The notes below the pieces were generated by a model. The model was not told the origin of the DNA. It did no database searches and saw nothing but the letters and a program-made list of their open reading frames with translations. From Microcaldota archaeon (lineage in GTDB: Archaea; Micrarchaeota; Micrarchaeia; Micrarchaeales; CABMGC01), in assembly GCA_027314605.1 (NCBI GenBank), contig DAHVAM010000006.1, positions 1-33,310 on the forward strand: 33,310 nt of DNA. The letters run 5' to 3'. A program made the translations under genes and the position numbers. This document shows positions 7,529-14,356 of the stretch, piece after piece (the stretch's first letter is position 1; each line of letters begins with the position of its first letter).

Positions 7529-8308
7529 ATGCGACTGCGATACCTTCTGATGCCCCTGCTCTCATTGCTACTTCTAGGAAGCTCGCATGCGTTCTACAAC
7601 ATAACTTTTGTCAACACCACGGTAATCCTTAGCGGCAACAGCAGCGCACACGTGATAGAGACCTTCAACCTTTACGTGAGCAACGCGTCGGTATTGCAAT
7701 ACACGCAGAACAGGGACGCCATAGGCCTCTCGCTCAGCGACTGGCAGAACATACTCTATACAAATCTGCTCACGCAGCACATAGTCAGCCAGAAGCGCAG
7801 CACTTATGGCTTCACCTTCCTTCCCGGCCCGCTGGTCAGCCAGTTCGGCGGCGGGCAGGCGCTTCTGACAATGAGCTATGATGTCAACAACGTCACTACA
7901 GTCAGGAACATAGCGCCGCGGAAGTTTGAATACACGTTCAATGACAGCGTCTTCAATTTCATAGACACAGTGAACGGGCAGGCACTGCCGTCAAACGTCA
8001 GGCTCAATCTGGTAATACCTGAGAGGTCGCAGATCCTGATGGTGTATCCTTTGCCAGACCTGCCTTCCCCTTCCTCGCTTGGCGATTACAAGAATTTGAC
8101 CACGTTCTCGTGGTTCTCCGGAGAACCGCTATCGCAGTTCTCCTTTTCCTTCGTTTCGACGCAGTCCCTCCAGGGAGAGGTACTGGGCTATTTCTCCAGT
8201 ATATACAACGCCTACAAGATAGTCCTCTACGCCATACTCATAGCCGCGATTGCAGCCATACTGATCTACGTTTACCTGCATTCGGGAAGGACGCCTGAGA
8301 AAGAATGA
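7529..8308 (+). CDS. Exported type I membrane protein, function unknown
   Basis: A 259-residue protein not recognised as a named family. It begins with a clear Sec signal peptide (MRLRYLLMPLLSLLLLGSSHA, cleavage likely after Ala21). An outward-facing domain of about 205 residues follows, rich in Asn-x-Ser/Thr sequons (NITF, NTTV, NSSA, NVTT, NDSV, NLTT) that could be N-glycosylated. A single C-terminal transmembrane helix at about 229-250 precedes a short charged tail (HSGRTPEKE). The extracellular part looks beta-rich. The gene is convergent with the AAA ATPase gene, with one base between stops. A TATA box and GGAG site support the start. Confidence 0.8.
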   Translation: MRLRYLLMPLLSLLLLGSSHAFYNITFVNTTVILSGNSSAHVIETFNLYVSNASVLQYTQNRDAIGLSLSDWQNILYTNLLTQHIVSQKRSTYGFTFLPGPLVSQFGGGQALLTMSYDVNNVTTVRNIAPRKFEYTFNDSVFNFIDTVNGQALPSNVRLNLVIPERSQILMVYPLPDLPSPSSLGDYKNLTTFSWFSGEPLSQFSFSFVSTQSLQGEVLGYFSSIYNAYKIVLYAILIAAIAAILIYVYLHSGRTPEKE

Positions 8309-8309
8309 T

Positions 8310-11081
8310 TCACGCCCTGCCATGAAGGTACAGGAATGCCTGGTACCTGCCGAAAACAGAATCGGGAGCAGAAGGCCTTGTTGCCTTTATGATTTGGAGC
8401 AGGCTCTCGTTTGTTATCCGCTCCTCCTTGGAGCTATTGATCCTCGCCTCCAGCGCTGCCATCTTGGCCTCGCTGCAGACATTCACTATGTCTGCGCCGG
8501 TGAACCCGTTTGTGGCTGCAGCCAGCTTTTCGTAGTCTATCTGCTCGCATGGAGCCTTCTCGAGGTTTCTCCTGAAGAGCTCGGCCCTCTCGTCCTTGCT
8601 TGGCGCGCCGACGAAGATCAGCTTGTCGAACCTTCCGGGACGTATCATCGCCGGGTCTATCGCGTCAGGCCTGTTGGTAGTTCCGACAAGCACGATCCCT
8701 TCAGTCTCCTTAAGCTCGTCGAACTGCTTGAGGAACTCGGCTGTTATCCTGACATCCGTCTCAGCGGCATTCTCCCTTTTAGGCACCAGGGAGTCCACCT
8801 CGTCTACGAAGACGATTGAAGGGGTGTTCTCCTTTGCCCTGTTGAAGACGTCAGAGATCGTCTCGGCGGCCATGTCATATCCTCCCTTGACAAGGTCGGT
8901 TCCCGAGAGCTTGATCATCTTGTACTCGCCTATCTCATTCGAGACCGCAGTCATGAGCATCGTCTTGCCAACGCCTGGAGGCCCGAAGAGGAGTATCCCG
9001 GTTATGTTCTTTATGTCATACTCCTTGACGAGCTTCGGATGCAGGATAGGGACCTCAAGGGCCTCGTAGAGTGCCTTCTTTGCGTCGGCGAGTCCTACAA
9101 CGTCGTCTATCGCCATCTTCTCTTTCTTCTCGGCCTCGCCCTCCCGGTACATTCTCCTCTCGAAGTCCATTCTGAATTTCTCGTACTCCCCCAGCCTGCC
9201 TATGGAGGTGGAAGGCCTTGTTCCTTTTATCACGCGCATGAGGTCGTCTGTCTCTATCTTCAGTATCTGCGATTTCTTGAGAGCGATCTCTGCGACGTGC
9301 CTTGCCGCCTCGGCGCACACGTTCGCTATGTCGGCATTGGAGAACCTCTGCGTTATGCTTGATAGTTTTTCATAATCGACATCGGATGCGAACGGATACT
9401 TTCTTGAGTAGTACTCGAAGACCGCCACCCTTGCGTCCTTGTCAGGCAATGGCATGTATATCACCTTGTCGAACCTTCCGGGACGTAGAATCGCCGGGTC
9501 GAGAAGTTGCGGGACGTTTGTCGTTCCCACCACCACTATGCCCTGCATCCTCTGGAACCCATCCATCTCCGCAAGCAACATCGAGAGGAGTATCTTGGCC
9601 TCTTCGCTCTGCTGTGATTCCCTCTTGCCCGCTATCCCGTCTATCTCGTCGAAGAAGAGGACCGCCGGAGGGCTCTTCTTGACCATATTGAATATCTTGG
9701 TGAGCATCTGGGCTCCTTCGCCTGCGTAAGGCGAGATTATCGAGGAGGTCTTGACGTAGAAGAACTTTGCGCGTATCTCATTTGAAAGTGCGCGCATGAT
9801 GAGCGTTTTTCCAGTGCCCGGAGGCCCGAAAAGGAGTATTCCTTTCGCAGGCTTTATGTTGTACGCTCCTGCAATCTCCATGTGCTCTATAGGCTCCAGT
9901 ATCGCCTCTGTCAGCTCCTTCTTTGTCTCTACATAGTCGCCTATGTCATTCAATGTCTCGTGGGTTCCCGAAGTGAGGTCCTCAAACGCCTCCCCGAACT
10001 TTCCTATAAAGTCCTTCTTCATCACCTCCAGCGCCCTAACTATGTTGACATCATTCAGCTCAAGGACGAAGATTATCGGGGAGGTCAGCACGAAACCGAA
10101 CAGGGCAGCCGGATTGAGCTGGAAGCCGGAGACGTATATCAGGAAGGCATATGTTAGGAGTATGACTACGCTGTACAGTCCGGCCTCTGTGCCCCTGTAG
10201 CCTGACCTGCTTTTTAGGACATGGTTTACGATAGCGAAGACGACTATCAGCCAGACGACTATCTGCAGTCCCGTTATCTCTATGTTGTATGCGAGCGCCA
10301 GGATCGCCAGCCCGATGCCGTTGAATATGTTGCCCGAGACATTGAAGTTTATGAAGTTGGAGAAGGCGGAGCTGAAGGCGTGGCCGAAACCTGCGAGTGC
10401 AGGCGCGCTGCTTGAAGGCGTGAGGAATTGGACGAGAGGGGAGCTGCCGATAAGATTCCTGAATCCGGCTTGGTTGTATACGAATGGAGCTGTGTTAGTC
10501 AGTCCTGTCAGTCCGGAGATTATTGGGATCAGTAGCAATGCTATCACTGTCACGATGATTCCTCTCTTGAATCCCAGGAAGAGGACGCTCATCACGAAAG
10601 CGGGCACTTCCGTTATGAACCCCAGGTAGGAGAACGGAAGCATGGCAAGGGCGTAGGTCACTGCTATGGTGTCGGTGTTTTTGTATCCCACAAACAGCGC
10701 TGCGGCAAGAAATATCAGGTAGAGCCATCCGAGCAGCGGCGCCTGGTAGACGAACATTGGAAAGGTGAAGAAGAGGAGGCCAAGGAGTCCGGCGAGCGGA
10801 TGAAGCCTTGAGAGGAAGAATACTATGAGTATCAGCGGTATCAGGATGAGTAAGGGGTAGAACGGAAAGGCTATCGCCACGCTCACCATTGCGAATACGG
10901 AAAGAACGGAATCCGGAAAGTTCTTGTGGTTAGCCAGGTCGCGGAGAAGGTCCTTGATATAGTAGAAGGTTAGCGGGATGTAGAGCCTTTCCCTCTTCAT
11001 GTTCTGGTATATCTCCTCCTCGCTTTGCTCAATCTCCTTCTCTTCCTTGTTGAAGACGGATTTTCTCTTCGCTGCTGGCAT
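8310..11081 (-). CDS. Membrane-embedded double-AAA ATPase (Cdc48/VAT-like)
   Basis: A 923-residue protein. Residues about 56-340 form a multi-pass hydrophobic region (roughly eight helices), followed by two complete AAA modules. D1: Walker A GPPGTGKT (419-426), Walker B VLFFDEID (474-481), arginine-finger segment RPGRFDK (533-539). D2: Walker A GPPGVGKT (700-707), Walker B VFVDEVD (757-763), RPGRFDK (814-820). The double-ring architecture and SRH sequences are Cdc48/VAT-like, but the usual N-terminal substrate/cofactor domain is replaced by the membrane region. It is probably an unfoldase that extracts or remodels membrane proteins, as FtsH does, but without any visible protease domain. A GGGGAG ribosome-binding site precedes the ATG at 11081. 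Confidence 0.9.
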   Translation of the reverse strand: MPAAKRKSVFNKEEKEIEQSEEEIYQNMKRERLYIPLTFYYIKDLLRDLANHKNFPDSVLSVFAMVSVAIAFPFYPLLILIPLILIVFFLSRLHPLAGLLGLLFFTFPMFVYQAPLLGWLYLIFLAAALFVGYKNTDTIAVTYALAMLPFSYLGFITEVPAFVMSVLFLGFKRGIIVTVIALLLIPIISGLTGLTNTAPFVYNQAGFRNLIGSSPLVQFLTPSSSAPALAGFGHAFSSAFSNFINFNVSGNIFNGIGLAILALAYNIEITGLQIVVWLIVVFAIVNHVLKSRSGYRGTEAGLYSVVILLTYAFLIYVSGFQLNPAALFGFVLTSPIIFVLELNDVNIVRALEVMKKDFIGKFGEAFEDLTSGTHETLNDIGDYVETKKELTEAILEPIEHMEIAGAYNIKPAKGILLFGPPGTGKTLIMRALSNEIRAKFFYVKTSSIISPYAGEGAQMLTKIFNMVKKSPPAVLFFDEIDGIAGKRESQQSEEAKILLSMLLAEMDGFQRMQGIVVVGTTNVPQLLDPAILRPGRFDKVIYMPLPDKDARVAVFEYYSRKYPFASDVDYEKLSSITQRFSNADIANVCAEAARHVAEIALKKSQILKIETDDLMRVIKGTRPSTSIGRLGEYEKFRMDFERRMYREGEAEKKEKMAIDDVVGLADAKKALYEALEVPILHPKLVKEYDIKNITGILLFGPPGVGKTMLMTAVSNEIGEYKMIKLSGTDLVKGGYDMAAETISDVFNRAKENTPSIVFVDEVDSLVPKRENAAETDVRITAEFLKQFDELKETEGIVLVGTTNRPDAIDPAMIRPGRFDKLIFVGAPSKDERAELFRRNLEKAPCEQIDYEKLAAATNGFTGADIVNVCSEAKMAALEARINSSKEERITNESLLQIIKATRPSAPDSVFGRYQAFLYLHGRA

Positions 11082-11173
11082 CTACAGACTCCCCTTTTGG
11101 CATTTCATATAAAATGGATAAATATAAAAACAGATAAATAGGAAAAATCGAAGAAATTTACGAGCTAAAACAA

Positions 11174-11183
11174 GATATAAATA
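11174..11183 (+). promoter_or_regulatory. TATA box of tRNA-Tyr
   Basis: GATATAAATA is centred about 30 bases before the first tRNA base, consistent with a start a few bases upstream of the gene. Confidence 0.5.
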
Positions 11184-11208
11184 GATAACACTACAAAATC
11201 CCTTTAAT

Positions 11209-11314
11209 CCCGTTGTAGCTCAATGGCAGAGCGGCCGGCTGTAGCCTGCAATCTTGGAAACAAGCTTCCAAGGAAGATACCGGCAGGTTGAGTGTTCAAC
11301 TCACTCCAACGGGA
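11209..11314 (+). tRNA. tRNA-Tyr (anticodon GTA) with 34-nt intron
   Basis: The cloverleaf is complete: acceptor CCCGTTG/CAACGGG, D arm GCTC/GAGC, anticodon stem GCCGG/CCGGC, T arm GAGTG-TTCAACT-CACTC, and discriminator A at 11314. The anticodon GTA is at 11241-11243. The C1-G72 pair is the archaeal/eukaryotic tyrosine identity element. An intron at 11245-11278 sits at the canonical position between bases 37 and 38 and contains a CTTGGAA/TTCCAAG hairpin. Removal would need the archaeal splicing endonuclease. CCA is not encoded. TTTT directly follows the gene. Confidence 0.93.
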
Positions 11315-11445
11315 TTTTCATTTGAAAGCGTCTTGCGGTTCCTGGCAGGTCTAGACGGTTCTTCCCTGATCGGGAGAAGCCGCAGCGTCCAGGCAGTTAA
11401 GGCAGGCATGGCCACAGACTTTGCTGTGCGTCATCCGGACATCCG

Positions 11446-11456
11446 CTTTTATAAAT
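11446..11456 (+). promoter_or_regulatory. TATA box of the putative lipoprotein gene
   Basis: CTTTTATAAAT is centred about 27 bases upstream of the ATG at 11478 and supports that start on a leaderless transcript. Confidence 0.55.
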
Positions 11457-11477
11457 CAGGGAAACCAAGATAAGAGC

Positions 11478-12356
11478 ATGGAAGTTGCAAGGAAGGAGAG
11501 ATTAGACAGGCAATTGACAGGCCTTAGGAGGGCGGCGCTGACATCGATGGCGGCCGTCAGCATTGCATTGGGGTCGTGTACCTATGATGCCGGAAGCGTT
11601 GCAGGAGGCGCGGGGCAGCAGGGCTTCTCCATCATGATGAGGCGTGCGGAAACAGTTGAAGGCGGCGCAAAGGGAAAACAGGCGCAGGCTGAAAGGCTGC
11701 CTGCGGGCCTGCTGGATTCCACGGCGCGTCTGTTTGAGTATGGCGATGCCGCAAGCGTAGCCTTAGTGCTCGGCCTGCTTGACCTGTCCAAGGCAGAGAA
11801 GAGTGCGCTGAAGCCCTATGCCATAGCCAAGATAAACGCCACGCTTGCGGAGGATAGCGTCTCGATGGATGACATCGAGGGCATAATCGGCATACTGACC
11901 ATAGTCGGCCTGAAGCAGGAGGAGATGGGAGCGCTTAAGCCCGGGGCAGAACTCCAGACGGCTCGCATAATAGACCAGGAAAAGGACTTTCTGTATGATG
12001 GCAGGAAGAGGCGCCATCTCGCCGACGCGCTGGTCTTCGCGCGCATTGTGGGGATAGCGCATGATGCACGGGGCGATCTGCTCAATGCAGTGTATGGGAT
12101 GGTCAGGGATGGGAAGCCTCTTGGCGAAATATTTGAACTGGTATTCATGAACAACACCCTGTTTGACGGCGAGAACATTACGCCAAAGGATCTCGCGCCG
12201 CTGAGGCCGAGCGTTGAGACATTGCTGCAGAAGAGAGTGAATGCTGGAGGCGCCGATGACATCGCCTACGGCATCGCCGATGAGTTCGGCCTGCGCGGCG
12301 AGCTTGATGCAATGATCAGGGAGTTCAAAAGCAAGGAGAAGCGCGAAGGAATCTGA
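11478..12356 (+). CDS. Putative lipoprotein with helical repeats, unknown function
   Basis: A 292-residue protein of no family I recognise. The start at 11478 fits the TATA box; the frame is open upstream to 11421 but without support. Basic residues (LRRAA) precede a short hydrophobic segment and the lipobox-like LGSC with Cys34, suggesting a membrane-anchored lipoprotein. The mature part is helical. Three stretches look related: 93-123 (ending in ALKPYA), 133-164 (GALKPGA) and 217-253 (APLRPSV), each a hydrophobic helix, an acidic turn, then a [A/P]LxP motif. About eight of some twenty-two Arg codons are CGN, whereas surrounding genes use nearly only AGG/AGA, a hint of different ancestry. 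Confidence 0.7.
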   Translation: MEVARKERLDRQLTGLRRAALTSMAAVSIALGSCTYDAGSVAGGAGQQGFSIMMRRAETVEGGAKGKQAQAERLPAGLLDSTARLFEYGDAASVALVLGLLDLSKAEKSALKPYAIAKINATLAEDSVSMDDIEGIIGILTIVGLKQEEMGALKPGAELQTARIIDQEKDFLYDGRKRRHLADALVFARIVGIAHDARGDLLNAVYGMVRDGKPLGEIFELVFMNNTLFDGENITPKDLAPLRPSVETLLQKRVNAGGADDIAYGIADEFGLRGELDAMIREFKSKEKREGI

Positions 12357-12446
12357 GGCCAGCACTGCCTTGGAGGCGCCGCTGCTGCAGATTTTCTCAG
12401 GGCCTCCCTGTTCGCCGTACGGGATTTTGGGAGGCGGACGCGACAA

Positions 12447-12470
12447 GATCTTAGCGAAGATCCCGATTTT
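12447..12470 (+). terminator. Hairpin plus T-run after the lipoprotein gene
   Basis: GATCTT and AAGATC pair as a 6-bp stem around AGCG (12447-12462), followed by CCGATTTT. It lies about 90 bases past the lipoprotein stop and before the next promoter. A further inverted repeat GCCTCCC/GGGAGGC with a 20-base spacer lies just upstream. Archaeal termination mainly needs the T-run, so the hairpin's role is uncertain. Confidence 0.35.
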
Positions 12471-12487
12471 GACCTCGCACATGGATC

Positions 12488-12500
12488 AATATTAATATCT
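12488..12500 (+). promoter_or_regulatory. TATA box of the SpoU methyltransferase gene
   Basis: CAATATTAATATC is centred 26 bases upstream of the ATG at 12520, predicting a leaderless transcript. Confidence 0.55.
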
Positions 12501-12519
12501 ATGGTGAGAATTAGAGACC

Positions 12520-13206
12520 ATGAAGATAAAGCTGATAATAGTAGACCCGAAATACCAGATGAACGTAGGCTACATCGCCAGAGTGGCGAAGAATTTCGGC
12601 ATTGAAAAACTGTTTTTTGTAAATCCCCGTGCGGACCTGAAGGGAAGGAAATCTGTCATGTTCTCGAAGCACGCGGTTGGCCTGCTGGAAAACGCAAAAA
12701 CCTATGGCACGTTCGACCAGGCGATATCAGGATGCGACATTGTCTTGGGAACCTCAGGAATATGGAGAAGGGGAGAGAGGCTGAATGAGCATGAGTACAC
12801 TGTCCAAGGCGCAATGAAGAAAGTCAAGGAGGATCTCAGGAAGGAGGGCGTGATGGGATTGGTGATAGGAAGGGACGACAGGGGATTGGACAGGGAGGAA
12901 TTGGAGAAGTGCGACATGCTTGTGCACATACCCTCGAATCCCGATTATCCTGTTCTCAACATCTCGCACGCGCTTGCAATCCTCCTATATGAGTTTGCTG
13001 GAAAAGGATTCGATGGCTATGAAAGGGCAAGTCCGGAAAGGCCTTCGGCCAGAGAACTCGATATACTGATGCTGACTTTTGAAAGAATGACAAAAGGAAA
13101 AAAAATAAGGAATAGAAAGGCAGTGAAGAATGTCTTCACAAAGATGGTAAGGAGGGCGCAGTTGAACAGGAGCGAGCTCCATGCCATCATAACTGCGCTG
13201 AAGTAG
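12520..13206 (+). CDS. SpoU/TrmH-type RNA 2'-O-methyltransferase (TrmJ-like)
   Basis: A 228-residue SPOUT-class methyltransferase that likely 2'-O-methylates tRNA (position 32 in the TrmJ group) using S-adenosylmethionine bound in a trefoil knot. Motif 1 is NVGYIARVAKNFGI (about 15-28), motif 2 is GLVIGRDDRGLDREEL (Asp where Glu is common), and motif 3 is IPSNPDYPVLNISHALAILLYE. A basic C-terminal extension of about 60 residues, which TrmJ-type enzymes also have, follows the catalytic domain. The exact target nucleotide is inferred only from family resemblance. Confidence 0.87.
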   Translation: MKIKLIIVDPKYQMNVGYIARVAKNFGIEKLFFVNPRADLKGRKSVMFSKHAVGLLENAKTYGTFDQAISGCDIVLGTSGIWRRGERLNEHEYTVQGAMKKVKEDLRKEGVMGLVIGRDDRGLDREELEKCDMLVHIPSNPDYPVLNISHALAILLYEFAGKGFDGYERASPERPSARELDILMLTFERMTKGKKIRNRKAVKNVFTKMVRRAQLNRSELHAIITALK

Positions 13207-13212
13207 GAGAGC

Positions 13213-13587
13213 CTACTTGCTTCCCGCCTTCTTCCTCTTTATTATCTTTACCTTGCTAGGCGTTATGAGGATCCTGTTCTCATCGATCTGGCCTATATCC
13301 CCGTTGATCTTGTCAACGAAGGCCTTGAGGTTCGATATGATGGTATTCCTCGTGTTTGGCCTCTTGTTGAGCTCCGTTATGTCTAGAAGTATGATGTTCT
13401 TCTTCACCACCTCCTGCTCTATAGGCTCTATGTCCCTCTCGCTCGTTATCGTTACTGGCTTTATGTACATGTCTGCAGGTTCGTGAAGCAGGTCTACGTC
13501 TTCCATCTCAGCAGAATTCATGTATTCCTCGATGTTCATGCCCTTTTGCGAGCCAAATGTCTGCCCTAGTTTATCAAATATTCCCAT
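13213..13587 (-). CDS. sepF: Archaeal SepF, FtsZ membrane anchor
   Basis: A 124-residue SepF homologue, which tethers FtsZ rings to the membrane during division. The N-terminus MGIFDKLGQTFG can form the amphipathic membrane-targeting helix. An acidic linker (about 15-40) follows, then the SepF core, about 41-118: IKPVTITSERDIEPIEQEV, NIILLDITELNKRPNTR, and INGDIGQIDENRILITPSKVKI. Length and layout match archaeal SepF proteins. It ends 6 bases from the convergent methyltransferase stop. ftsZ is not in the window. Confidence 0.87.
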   Translation of the reverse strand: MGIFDKLGQTFGSQKGMNIEEYMNSAEMEDVDLLHEPADMYIKPVTITSERDIEPIEQEVVKKNIILLDITELNKRPNTRNTIISNLKAFVDKINGDIGQIDENRILITPSKVKIIKRKKAGSK

Positions 13588-13721
13588 TTTATTCGCCTTT
13601 TCCCGTAATATCGGTGATTAGTAGATGATAGGATTAACTATTAAAAGCTATCGGCTTCGAGGATAACCTACCATAAAACCGAAACAGCTGCCAAAACACT
13701 GCAGTACGGAGTGTAGCGCCC

Positions 13722-13754
13722 TTAAATATCAAAAATTCCTATACGATATTGGAG
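13722..13754 (+). promoter_or_regulatory. TATA box and GGAG site before the class I methyltransferase gene
   Basis: TTAAATAT (13722-13729) is about 35 bases before the ATG at 13760, and GGAG lies at 13751-13754, close to the predicted start of transcription. Confidence 0.4.
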
Positions 13755-13759
13755 ATTGA

Positions 13760-14356
13760 ATGGAGGCGAGAAGAAGGATACTGGAAATAGGCCATGGAGG
13801 AAGGCCGCTCCAGTATGACAACTTCGCCCATTTTATGGCAAACTTCCAGAAGAACACCGCTTATGATGGTGTAGACTTGGCCATTGAGCAGAGCAGCCTT
13901 GAGAGAACGCTAGGACTACACACACGCAATGCGAAAATTCTATACGCAGAGGCAGAATGCGCCCGCCTAAATATTGGACATGTCCGCATGCACAGGAAGG
14001 ATGCAAGGCAGCTTGACCTCGAGCCTGGTTATGATGAATTGCACGCCCATCGCGTCTTCACCGATCCCTCGCTAGGCAGATCGGATTCTCAGCTGATACT
14101 TGCAGAAGCCAGGAGACTGTTGAAGGAAGAAGGGGCGCTGATAGCCATCCATGATGTGCATATGGACATAATGTCAATGCTTCGGAGGAAGGATAGGCGA
14201 TTTGAAAAATTTCTTTCTTCATGCGGATTCGCGGTTGACGAGAGCCCAGACGCATTGGCCAAGGCAACATTGTTCCATGGCCATATCGCCGAACAGGCAG
14301 GGACGCGGAATACGCTTGCAAATGCGTTGGTTATTGTAGCTAGGAAGAGTGGCTAA
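13760..14356 (+). CDS. Class I SAM-dependent methyltransferase-like protein
   Basis: A 198-residue protein with a Rossmann methyltransferase pattern. The SAM-loop motif is ILEIGHGGRPLQ near the N-terminus; YDGVDLA follows about 30 residues later as the acidic strand-2 segment; then come YDELHAHRVFTD (strand 4) and ARRLLKEEGALIAIHDVH (strand 5). The substrate is not evident. It overlaps the convergent helicase gene by 4 bases at the 3' end. About seven of its roughly twenty Arg codons are CGN, more than in most neighbouring genes. A structural relative that has lost activity cannot be excluded. Confidence 0.68.
   Translation: MEARRRILEIGHGGRPLQYDNFAHFMANFQKNTAYDGVDLAIEQSSLERTLGLHTRNAKILYAEAECARLNIGHVRMHRKDARQLDLEPGYDELHAHRVFTDPSLGRSDSQLILAEARRLLKEEGALIAIHDVHMDIMSMLRRKDRRFEKFLSSCGFAVDESPDALAKATLFHGHIAEQAGTRNTLANALVIVARKSG

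Noticed and set aside
11763-12482. Minus-strand open frame of 239 codons
   Set aside because: It covers the lipoprotein gene in antisense. The plus frame has a TATA box, signal segment and lipobox, while the minus frame has none.
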